Below, one piece after another: positions 15,692 to 23,900 of a stretch of DNA of 31,671 bases. Source of the DNA: CAYTOJ01 sp964439415 (GTDB lineage Bacteria > Pseudomonadota > Alphaproteobacteria > Rickettsiales > CAZAGG01); NCBI GenBank assembly GCA_964439415.1, contig CAYTOJ010000003.1, forward strand, positions 1 through 31,671. Direction: 5' to 3'. Numbering within the stretch: the first letter of the stretch is position 1; every line of letters begins with the position of its first letter. Below the pieces are notes generated by a model. The model worked only from the letters and a program-made list of their open reading frames with translations. It did not search any database and was not told where the DNA came from. Both the position numbers and the translations under genes were made by a program.

Positions 15692-16415
15692 GAATCTGAT
15701 TCCAACAACCGCGATGGTGCTCTGCGCTGGGCTTGGTAAGCGGATGCGCCCCTTTTCCGGCGATCTGCCTAAGCCACTGGTACGTGTTGCGGGTAAAACG
15801 CTGTTGGAGCGGACTCTGGACAAATTGGCTGAATGGGGGGTGAGGCGGATTATCGTTAATGTCTCCTACAAACAAGAGCTTATAAAAGAGCATCTTAAAG
15901 ATAGAAGCGATATAATATTTTCACATGAGGATGAGCCACTAGAGACTGGCGGGGGGATTAAAAAAGCTCTGCCGCTGATAGGGGATGAACCGTTCTTTGT
16001 CCTCAACAGTGATGTAATCTGGCAGGATGGAGCCGAGCCGTTACTCAGCAGATTATCCCGCCTCTGGAATCCGGAGGACATGGATTCCCTGCTGCTGCTT
16101 GTGCCAACCAAAAAAGCCAATGGCTACAGCGGCAACGGCGATTTTATCACGGATAGTGGTGATGACCCGGCAAAAATAAAATTCATCGGCGATTCCGGTA
16201 GTAATGCTTACGTGTTCGGTGGTGTTCAGCTTATGCAACCAAGACTGGTGAGTGACTGGCCTTGGGAGGCTTTCCCGCTCTCCACCGTGTTCAAGGCTAA
16301 TGCTGGCGATGATGGCTGGCTAAAGCGCATACGCGGTATCAGGCACACCGGCGACTGGTTCCATGTGGGGGATGGCGATGCGGTAAAACTGGCGGAAGCG
16401 GCATACAGCCATTAA
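15684..16415 (+). CDS. Sugar-1-phosphate nucleotidyltransferase (MurU-like)
   Basis: The 243-residue protein has the nucleotidyltransferase signature LCAGLGKRMRPFSGDLPKPL (residues 13-32), with the catalytic Lys in PKP, then ETGGGIKKAL and FFVLNSDVIW (the metal-binding Asp). Closest by length and pattern are N-acetylmuramate-1-phosphate uridylyltransferases of the peptidoglycan recycling pathway, but mannose-1-phosphate guanylyltransferase relatives look similar. The ATG at 15684 overlaps the antitoxin stop. The usual alphaproteobacterial partners (amgK, tsaE, addAB) are not beside it here, so the sugar is not certain. Confidence 0.85.
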   Translation: MNRNLIPTTAMVLCAGLGKRMRPFSGDLPKPLVRVAGKTLLERTLDKLAEWGVRRIIVNVSYKQELIKEHLKDRSDIIFSHEDEPLETGGGIKKALPLIGDEPFFVLNSDVIWQDGAEPLLSRLSRLWNPEDMDSLLLLVPTKKANGYSGNGDFITDSGDDPAKIKFIGDSGSNAYVFGGVQLMQPRLVSDWPWEAFPLSTVFKANAGDDGWLKRIRGIRHTGDWFHVGDGDAVKLAEAAYSH

Positions 16416-16423
16416 CGGCTGCT

Positions 16424-16476
16424 CTACCCCTGAAATGGTATCATTCAACTACACTCGCCAGACGATAGGGGTATAT
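16424..16476 (-). repeat. Family B palindromic element, copy 2
   Basis: This is the reverse-complement relative of 9061-9117. Arms TACCCCT (16425-16431) and AGGGGTA (16467-16473) enclose GAAATGGTATCATTCAACTA and then CACTC. Read on the minus strand it gives ATACCCCTATCGTC, then GAGTGTAGTTGAATGAT, as in copy 1 with a few changes. It sits just after the nucleotidyltransferase stop and could form a hairpin in the 3' end of that transcript. Confidence 0.78.
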
Positions 16477-16482
16477 AGTTAA

Positions 16483-16670
16483 TAGACTTCTCTCCAAACT
16501 CTACTGCGCTGGCAAATTTGCTTCGGCTTAAGCTTCTCAAATCTGCATGTACCTCGATGTACACTTAGGCTTTAGCTAAAAACGCTTTCAGCGTTTTCTT
16601 CACGCCTACGCTCTGCGATGCTCGCTTCGCGCTACTCAAGCTCACCGCAGCGAGTTGCGAAAGAAGTCTA
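16483..16670 (-). repeat. Family A palindromic element, copy 4 (188 bp), overlapping the ppsR stop
   Basis: Outer arms TAGACTTCT (16483-16491) and AGAAGTCTA (16662-16670) pair perfectly, with further pairing inside (ACTC/GAGT). The minus-strand core encodes PKCTSRYMQI, matching KCTGKYMRF of copies 2 and 3. Relative to them it has about 40 extra bases containing the hairpin AACGCTTTCAGCGTT. The right arm contains the TAG stop codon of ppsR (16668-16670). Confidence 0.85.
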
Positions 16671-17501
16671 ATTATTACTACCAGCCTCCATGCTATCCTG
16701 TCGGTCATGGAAAAGTTTCATGATATGGGCGGCGGTTTCCTCAACTGATTTACGGGTGACATCAATCATCGGCCACTGATTGCGCGCAAAGATTTTTTTA
16801 GATTCCGCCAGTTCTTCTTTAATTCTGTCAATATCAACATAATCAGTTTCCGCATCATGCTTAATTGATAACAAGCGGCTGCGGCGGATTTCTACCAGGC
16901 GTTCCGGCGTGATAACAAGCCCCACCACCATGGGGTTCTTTAATGTGAATAACCCATCCGGCAGGCTCACACCATGCACGTATGGAACATTCGCACATTT
17001 ATAACCCCGAAACGCCAGATACATGGAAGTAGGGGATTTTGAACTTCTGGATGCTCCAACCAGAACTATATCCGCCTCCTCCAGGTTATGAGTGGCCTGG
17101 CCGTCATCATGATTCAGCGAGTAATTGATCGCCTCCACCCTTTTGAAATAATCATCGTCCATCAGATACTTACGCCCGATATGTCCGGTTGCCTGCTGCC
17201 CGAGGAAATTAGCCACTTCTGTTATTACTGAGCCAAGAACACTTATGCAGGATAAACCATTGCTCTTGCAGAATTTAATTAAAATATCCCTGAGCGAAGC
17301 ATCAGCCAGCGTATACATGATTATGCCGGGATGACGCATTACCCCCTGCAAAACCCTTTCCATATGGGTTTTGGTGCGCACCAGAGTCCATAAATGTTCA
17401 ACGGCATGAATATTATCAAACTGCACCATGGCTGCCCTGGCCACGCTGCTTACCGTCTCCCCGGTGGAATCTGATACCAGGTGTAAATTAAATTCCTTCA
17501 T
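16668..17501 (-). CDS. ppsR: Pyruvate, phosphate dikinase regulatory protein (DUF299 kinase/pyrophosphorylase)
   Basis: The 277-residue protein has the family hallmarks. LVSDSTGETVSSVARA (residues 8-23) is followed by HxxxE-type segments, the nucleotide-binding loop GASRSSKSPTSMYLA (149-163), and the terminal NQWPMIDVTRKSVEETAA. These enzymes switch PPDK (or PEP synthase) off by ADP-dependent phosphorylation and on by Pi-dependent dephosphorylation. The stop codon is supplied by the arm of a family A repeat. Upstream lies a perfect 19-bp hairpin (17523-17565), 22 bp before the start codon. It is divergent from hemE, a neighbour commonly seen in alphaproteobacteria. Which dikinase it controls is not visible here. 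Confidence 0.93.
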   Translation of the reverse strand: MKEFNLHLVSDSTGETVSSVARAAMVQFDNIHAVEHLWTLVRTKTHMERVLQGVMRHPGIIMYTLADASLRDILIKFCKSNGLSCISVLGSVITEVANFLGQQATGHIGRKYLMDDDYFKRVEAINYSLNHDDGQATHNLEEADIVLVGASRSSKSPTSMYLAFRGYKCANVPYVHGVSLPDGLFTLKNPMVVGLVITPERLVEIRRSRLLSIKHDAETDYVDIDRIKEELAESKKIFARNQWPMIDVTRKSVEETAAHIMKLFHDRQDSMEAGSNN

Positions 17502-17522
17502 GTATTTGAATTATCTATATTT

Positions 17523-17604
17523 AAAATATACCTATCGCACTTCAAGAGTGCGATAGGTATATTTTTTATATTTTGCGCATGGCCGCCCCACCAGCCCCAT
17601 GCGC
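17523..17604. repeat. Family C composite hairpin element, copy 1
   Basis: There are two parts. A perfect 19-bp stem (AAAATATACCTATCGCACT, 17523-17541, with 17547-17565) has a 5-base loop and is followed by T-rich sequence. Then GCGCATGG, a C-rich centre with CCCCACCAG, and CCATGCGC lie at 17575-17604. The same two parts in the same order occur at 20796-20874. It may act as a terminator on either strand. Confidence 0.85.
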
Positions 17605-17607
17605 TAC

Positions 17608-17664
17608 TATACTGCTCGCTACTTGCCTGCAAAAAATCCACACTCTTCATTCGCGAGCAGTATA
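17608..17664. repeat. Perfect 12-bp inverted repeat with 33-bp loop
   Basis: TATACTGCTCGC (17608-17619) pairs with GCGAGCAGTATA (17653-17664). It directly follows the family C element. No other copy is seen in the window. Confidence 0.65.
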
Positions 17665-18038
17665 ACTCACATTGTTTGTGACTAACTTTGCACCCGCCTG
17701 TGGGCAGTTGTGATAAAATCAGTTTTTTGACTAGAGGCTGTGTATCGCCACATACATATCAAGACAACCATTCACTGAGGATACTAAACAAAAAATTACG
17801 GGGATACTGTGGAAATTAATGATGACTGGCTTTAAATTAAACTATTTTTCTACATGGCATAGCCACAAAAAAGGCTATGATTTATTTGTCCTTTTAGAAG
17901 TTAGACACAATTTTCACTGTTTAAGCAGAATATAGCTTACAAGCATCTGGATAAAGCATAGATGGGTGGAGGATTATTTAATCCTCAAAACCCACAACCC
18001 CTACTATAACTACAATAAGAATATTTAAAAAAGTATTT

Positions 18039-19064
18039 ATGGATTCAGAAAAAAATCTCCTCTTAAACACATTGAATGGATCAAGGGCAACGCAAACTCC
18101 TTTTTGGTTCATGCGGCAAGCCGGCAGGTACTTGCCGGAATACAAGGAGGTAAGGAGAATCGCAGGAAGTTTCCTTGATTTCTGTTACAACCCTGTACTT
18201 GCAAGCAAAGTGACCCTACAACCGATTAGTAAATTTAGTATGAACGCTGCGATAATATTTTCTGATATTTTAGTCGTACCCCATGCTTTGGGGGTGGATG
18301 TCACGTTTACTGAGGGTTTTGGGCCAAGTCTGAAGCAGAAAAATAATATTGAATTGAAGAGCGATGACTTTTCCGCTTTTCTAAAACCAGTATATCAGTC
18401 AATCAACAAAACTAGGCAGGAGCTTAAAAATGATACCGCTTTGATAGGCTTTGCCGGTGCTCCGTTCACTCTTGCCGCGTACATGACGGATGGGGACAGT
18501 AAAAATGGTTTTGCTAAAACTCTGCAAAGCATCAGAGAAAATCGCTCAGAATTCACTAATCTGATTAATATATTATCTGAAGCGGTGGCTCTGCACCTGA
18601 TAAATCAGTTGAAAGCCGGGGCTGACACGTTGCAGATTTTTGATTCCTGGGCAGGTATACTGGATAACGATGCTGATTTTGAGGATTTTATTATCAGGCC
18701 TACTGCAAAAATATCAGCTACGGTTAAACGCGAATACCCTGATGCAAAAATAATTGGATTTCCCCGCCAGGCTAAAAATAATTATATATCATACGCTGCA
18801 AAATCCGGGGTGGATGCGGTATCCTTCGACCAGGAAGCAAAACCGGAATGGATAGCCAGAAACATACCGGATAACATAGTAGTGCAGGGCAATCTCGATA
18901 ACGTTTTACTGCGCGATAATTTAAAAGAAGCTCTAAATGCCACAAGGTACATACTGGAGACCTTCAAAGGCCGCCCGCATATATTCAACCTGGGGCATGG
19001 CATGTTGCCTGAAACGCCTGTTGAGCATGTGCTAGTCTTAAGTGATTTTATCAGGGGATTTTAA
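18039..19064 (+). CDS. hemE: Uroporphyrinogen decarboxylase
   Basis: The 341-residue enzyme decarboxylates uroporphyrinogen III to coproporphyrinogen III in haem synthesis. Motifs: FMRQAGRYLPEY (24-35), which binds the substrate carboxylates; FSDILVVPHALG with the catalytic Asp76; GFAGAPFTLAAYM; FDSWAGIL; and NLGHGMLPETPVEHV near the end. Length is normal. No strong ribosome site precedes the ATG. The last 4 bases overlap the stop of the convergent virB9. Confidence 0.96.
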   Translation: MDSEKNLLLNTLNGSRATQTPFWFMRQAGRYLPEYKEVRRIAGSFLDFCYNPVLASKVTLQPISKFSMNAAIIFSDILVVPHALGVDVTFTEGFGPSLKQKNNIELKSDDFSAFLKPVYQSINKTRQELKNDTALIGFAGAPFTLAAYMTDGDSKNGFAKTLQSIRENRSEFTNLINILSEAVALHLINQLKAGADTLQIFDSWAGILDNDADFEDFIIRPTAKISATVKREYPDAKIIGFPRQAKNNYISYAAKSGVDAVSFDQEAKPEWIARNIPDNIVVQGNLDNVLLRDNLKEALNATRYILETFKGRPHIFNLGHGMLPETPVEHVLVLSDFIRGF

Positions 19065-19894
19065 AATCCGAATATTGATTTTTTCTTTGGCGGCGGGGGC
19101 AGGGGGTTCTCCGCCAGGCTTTTCTCGTTATAAACGCAGGTTATCTCTATGCCCAGACGCAGTGTAAACCTCTGCGCCGTGCGCTCCACAATAATATAAT
19201 CCCCGGCCTTGCGGTAGTTTACCATCTCCTCACTCTGATCCCTTTTTACTATATAAAAAGCCGGGATTGAGCGGTGCGGCTTAAACTCGAAATAAGTAAA
19301 AACTCCATCGTCCATTATACGCACCGGGGCGATTTCATTGGAACCGGCTATGGTGTAGTTCAGGTTGTATTTGGAAAGGTCGGTAAGATCAGGAACATCT
19401 CCTGCGCCGCCGGTATCAATAAGATTTTTCTGCCCTGAGTAAGTGAAGCGGTAGATAAAAATAAGGCCAGGGTCGTTTATATTTTTTGCTTCCTCGCCGT
19501 GCAGTTCAAAATTGTATAGTCTGCGGTTGGTTATAACCGTCATATTGGTGGTGGCATCTTTCTCAATCGGTTTTATAAAAATGCGGTTGGCGTTAGGGGT
19601 TATCTGCCAGCTTGTAGAATCGCCGATGGAAATGGTAAGAACTTCCTCTTCTTTATCAAACTCTATGGATGATTGATAACTATAGTGACCAACGAATTTA
19701 AAAACTTCATTCTCAGTGTACGGAACAATCCTGATTCTTGGATCAGGGCTTAAAGGAATGGATGATCTCAGGGCATAAGCCGGCGCGGAAAACAACAGCG
19801 CCAGCAGAATACAGAAGCTATAAGCTAGAAACCTGAAGCCAGAAAGATTACTTCCTGTAATTCCATGTGCTTTTATGTTGAGATATAATTTCAA
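19061..19894 (-). CDS. virB9: Type IV secretion protein VirB9
   Basis: The 277-residue protein has an N-terminal hydrophobic signal (FLAYSFCILLALLFSAPAYA) and a mature VirB9/CagX pattern: DPRIRIVPYTENEVFKF, then HYSYQSSIEF, WQITPNANRIFIKP, TNMTVITNRRLYNFEL, and C-terminal MDDGVFTYFEF with RLGIEITCVYNE. VirB9 forms the periplasmic/outer-membrane core of type IV secretion with VirB7 and VirB10. The only available start is a TTG at 19894, and the signal-peptide coding region overlaps the heptad-like repeat (19823-19848), so the original start may have been disturbed. It follows virB8 after a gap of 83 bp. virB10, virB11 and virD4 are not here. Confidence 0.93.
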   Translation of the reverse strand: MKLYLNIKAHGITGSNLSGFRFLAYSFCILLALLFSAPAYALRSSIPLSPDPRIRIVPYTENEVFKFVGHYSYQSSIEFDKEEEVLTISIGDSTSWQITPNANRIFIKPIEKDATTNMTVITNRRLYNFELHGEEAKNINDPGLIFIYRFTYSGQKNLIDTGGAGDVPDLTDLSKYNLNYTIAGSNEIAPVRIMDDGVFTYFEFKPHRSIPAFYIVKRDQSEEMVNYRKAGDYIIVERTAQRFTLRLGIEITCVYNEKSLAENPLPPPPKKKSIFGF

Positions 19895-19977
19895 TGTTTT
19901 TACAATCTTTACAAAGATTAATACTAATAACTAATAATCAATAATTAGTATACGCAGCATCTCATAATATTTATATT

Positions 19978-20718
19978 CTATTCACCTAATGCCCTGCTTG
20001 AGCGGTAGGATGATACCAAAAACTGCATAGGTTTCACCTTGGTGGTTTCCTGGTCTACTTCCAGGCTGTCATATATGAAGGTGAAATCAGCTACCCAGTT
20101 CTCTGTTTTTTTCTCATTTCTTAAGTTTATTATAGTGACATCAAAATAAACTTTTGCAGTGTCGGAAATATAATTATCGTCCTTAGGCTGTAATCCTTTT
20201 GATGATGACAATACAACGCCAGTAATATTTACATAACGGCTGGCCTGGCGCTCATAGAGTGAGATCGGGCTGCCGGGGTTACGCGGATCCATGAACTTCT
20301 GATATTCCTCAAATGCGCTTCTGGTGGACAGGCTCATGACGCGGCGGAAATTTTTTTCTATATCTTTAACTATATAAGTCTCGTACGCTCGCACATAGTC
20401 TTTTACGTGAAAGTCTATAAGCGCGGGATTGCTATCCTTATAACGCTCAGCCATGCGGGTGATGTTGTATTCATAACGCAGGGTATCGTTGAATTTTACC
20501 GGCAGGCTCATGAACGTTACTATAGGGAACATGGCTTTCACGGCGAAATAGGCATAAGTGATTATGCCAACCGATATGGAGAATATAAGAATCAAAAATG
20601 AGCGATGCGCCAGTGGAGCGTTATAAACAATATCGTACCACTTTCTGGCTTCAGTAAAGTAGCTTCCGTTTTCTATTCTAACTGTTATGTCAGGGCTTGC
20701 TGAAGTTTTTTCCAACAT
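19978..20718 (-). CDS. virB8: Type IV secretion inner-membrane protein VirB8
   Basis: The 246-residue protein (MLEKTSASPDITVRIENGSY) has a short cytoplasmic N-terminus, one membrane span (RSFLILIFSISVGIITYAYF) and a periplasmic NTF2-like domain typical of VirB8. That domain includes YVRAYETYIV, SAFEEYQKFMDPRNPGSPIS (the NPxSP-like segment) and a closing VDFTFIYD-type strand. An in-frame GTG at 20787 would add 23 residues but lies at the edge of the family C repeat, so I take the ATG at 20718. It is divergent from the first giant exported protein, sharing its upstream region. Confidence 0.92.
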   Translation of the reverse strand: MLEKTSASPDITVRIENGSYFTEARKWYDIVYNAPLAHRSFLILIFSISVGIITYAYFAVKAMFPIVTFMSLPVKFNDTLRYEYNITRMAERYKDSNPALIDFHVKDYVRAYETYIVKDIEKNFRRVMSLSTRSAFEEYQKFMDPRNPGSPISLYERQASRYVNITGVVLSSSKGLQPKDDNYISDTAKVYFDVTIINLRNEKKTENWVADFTFIYDSLEVDQETTKVKPMQFLVSSYRSSRALGE

Positions 20719-20795
20719 TTTCTTATTTAAACACGCCGCCTTTACAATATGTTTACCTGAATGAAAGAAAAACGAAAAGTTTCGCACGTAGAATT

Positions 20796-20874
20796 ATATA
20801 CCTAAAACACTTAAAGAGTATTTTAGGTATATCGTTTTATGTTTGCGCATGGCCACCCCACCAGCCCCATGCGC
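20796..20874. repeat. Family C composite hairpin element, copy 2
   Basis: The stem ATATACCTAAAACACT (20796-20811) pairs with 20817-20832 at 15 of 16 positions. Then GCGCATGG through CCATGCGC (20845-20874) repeats the second part of copy 1 with a single base change in 30. It fills the region between divergent virB8 and the 1324-residue gene, including the earliest in-frame ATG of the latter. Confidence 0.85.
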
Positions 20875-20914
20875 GTATGTAATAGTATCATTACCTTCTA
20901 AAGCTGAAGATTTT

Positions 20915-23900
20915 ATGAAGGAGCCGTTAAGGTTATTTTTTAAGCCATTATTAATGCCACTTGCATGGGTGGCCTTAGCGGGATTTCTGTATGCCTCGCC
21001 AGACCTTGTCATAGCGCAGACTCCGGCGGGAACTTTTGATGCCCAGTGTAGTGCCTCACCTTACATAAAACCTATGGCTCCTGCGCGGGAGGAAGTTGAA
21101 GGCGTACTGCCATATTATTTAGTGACGCACCCTACAGCTAACGGCGGTGCTGGCAGTTTCCTGCGCAAGAAAACTGATGTGATAAATCCGCATTATTCAT
21201 TCTTTGAAGCCCCCATACCATCCACCCAGAATATCTACAGCCCACATCAGTATAACTCCTTCTGCTACTGGGTGGGTAATCTGTTTAACGATATGGTGAA
21301 GCGGAACCGTTATGAGATCACTACCGCTGATTTCAGTTCTACTGAGTTCTATACCTGGGATGAAGGAAAACAGAGGTTAAACCGGGCTTATGAAACATGT
21401 CAGAATAATACAGCCTGCAAACAGAATATCACACTTAAAATCAATGATCTGAACCTGCAGGTGAATGGTGATTTTGGCCGTCTGCTTGAGCTTATGGGAA
21501 AGTATCTGGGTAATGAGAATATATCTAAAGGTTTTGCAACATCCATTTACGGCCATACCCACTGCTGGCAGAAGTCGGAGGAAAAACCAGGGGTTGAGAT
21601 ACCGGTCGATCCCGGAGCATGTCTTGAGGAGTATGTAAAGTTCAAAAACTGCGATAAGGTATCAGAACTTAAAACCGATATTATTGACGATGCGGTGAAC
21701 CTGGGGTGCAACACGGTTGAGCTTGTTAAATACATGTCAGAAATGATGTGCGACCCGAAAAAGGGGGATTGCAAAGCCTGCACGGGCGACAAAGCCGATT
21801 ACCCAGGCCGCCCATACTGCCCTACGGGCAAGCTTATACCCGGTATTTCAGCTAATGATGTACGCAGGCTGAGCCTCTCCTGCGCGGATTATTCGATTAA
21901 AGCTCTGCGTAAATATCCACCCGCGTTTGATACCAGCATCCTGGTGAAGAACTACCCGGAGATTTTCCAGTATGGCGGCTGGGAGGTGGCAGCGCAGGAA
22001 AAATGCCAGCTTATGACTGGTTTTGATGAGGGAAAATACCGCACTGAGATGAACTTAAAAGCCGGAAGCTGGCCGGTTGGTTACTGCCCGGTGGAAAAGC
22101 CGGAACGGGATGCTTTCGATGCCTCAGGCGCGCTTAACATTACGGAGAATTCAACTGAGCGGCTCACAGCAGTTAAAGCTGGTAATGCCTATGTGGAGCG
22201 GATTTTGGAGCCTGAACCATCCAGCCTCTCCGTGCATAGTTACAAGTATGACGTTGAAAATGATAAGAAGGATTACTACCCGGAGCGGGACATTACGAAA
22301 ATGAATGAGCCAGGCGCTGCGGTTAAAGGCACACTCTGCCAGCCGGAGCGGGTGAAACCAGGCTCACCACCTGGTAGCCTGTTATATTTTGAAGAAGCCG
22401 AGACGCGCTGGAACATCAGAAAGAACGATTTATCGGATGATGGGCAAGCGGGAAAAATATTCGCTAACTCCAAAATGTATCCGCAGACTGACCATAGCGA
22501 TGCCTTCTCCCCCCGCCATCAGGAAGCGAAATATGAGTGGGACAATAATAGCAAACCCGGTGCATGGTTGTTGTTTGACGGTACAGCCTGCAAGGATAAT
22601 ATTCAGGCTCTGCCGCCACCGCAGCAATATGTGTTCCAGCACTGGTATCCGGTATGTTTCCGCTGCAATGGCAATACGTTTTTTCCTGAGCGTTGGGATA
22701 GCGCATTGCGCGCTAAAAACCCCATAACGCCAATGCAGTGGAATCATAAGAATTATAAACGCTGCGTGGATTGCATAAGGTATTGCCAGTTCTCCAAGTA
22801 TAAGGAGAAGGTGAGGAATTGCGATACGCCATCCAGCGGCGGCACTCCCCCTGCCGGTTGCCCGATAGAATATGAATGGAAATGCCGCCGCCAAAGCATC
22901 ACCCCCCCTGAGCCTTTCGGCAGTGCCAGTCCCTTCAAAGGCTACTGGGGTGTGACATCCGGTTGTTGTAGCGGTAATTCCACTGATTTATGCGCGGAAA
23001 GTAAAATGAAGGCGGACGGTGTAACAGGCGATGATTATGTGCCGAAAGTCTGCCCGGTTCTGGACTATAGCGAGACTAAACCCTGGGGTATGGAGCGTAT
23101 GCGCTACCCTGATAAAGCCTGCCTCTGCCCACCCGGTGCTAACATGAAGGCTACTAATGATACTGAAGCCTGCGAGAACGATGTTGCGCCAACCTGTGAT
23201 GCCAGCGCAAAAAGCCAGAAATTCAAGTTTGATGATTGCAACCAGTGCGAAACCTTAAACGCCGCCGAATGCTGCGAAACTCTGGATACTGAATATTACC
23301 CTGAGAATTTTTTAAAGCGCACTGATTTCAACCAGTCATGGAATGATCTTGCGTACAATGGCGGCAAAGTTATCGGCGTAAAACCTGAAGGAGTAATCCC
23401 TACCGGTGAAAGCATTTTTCGCCCGCCGCATGGCGGCCCGTTCATGCGGATAAGGATAACCAGAACCGGCAATATTCCTAATAATTTTGATCAGAGGCTC
23501 CGCATGATTGCCCCCGTGCCCGAAGGCTTCTGGGCACTGGAGGAATCAGCCGACACCTGGCATCAGGGCATATCAGTGCTTTATCAGGATCCACCAATGG
23601 CCGGAACGCCGGATACCCAGTTCGGCGGTGCGCCTGGTGATACCTGGGATGAAGCGGAAATGTGCGTGGATCAGGGCGATTATGCCCCCTTCTACGCCCC
23701 ATTTCGTATGCCTTTCGCCAAGCGTTTTGACGGCGACATGAAAATGAGCTGTAATGGCTATAACGATGCCATTATCGGCGTGGGGGATGCGCACCAGAAC
23801 TGCGGTTACGGCGGGTGGGAGGAACTCAAACTCTATCAGCAGCGCTGCTACCGTATTTTCGGCTTCAGTTGCCTGTGTAACTACGAGAAAACCTTTAAAC

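Larger units (their letters stand above)
17502..18038. other. Divergent ppsR/hemE intergenic region, rich in palindromes
   Basis: 537 bp hold the composite hairpin element (17523-17604), a 12-bp perfect inverted repeat (17608-17619 with 17653-17664), a 7-bp hairpin CATAGCC/GGCTATG (17858-17879), and a perfect palindrome GAGGATTATTTAATCCTC (17969-17986) 53 bp before hemE. Both promoters must be here. No RNA gene or convincing peptide gene is recognised. Confidence 0.6.

Noticed and set aside
17842..17900. CATAGCC/GGCTATG hairpin as terminator
   Set aside because: The stem has only 7 bp, is followed by mixed sequence and has no gene ending there.
20843..20914. N-terminal extension of the 1324-aa exported protein to the ATG at 20843
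   Set aside because: These codons lie in the family C hairpin, and the signal peptide starts naturally at the ATG at 20915.
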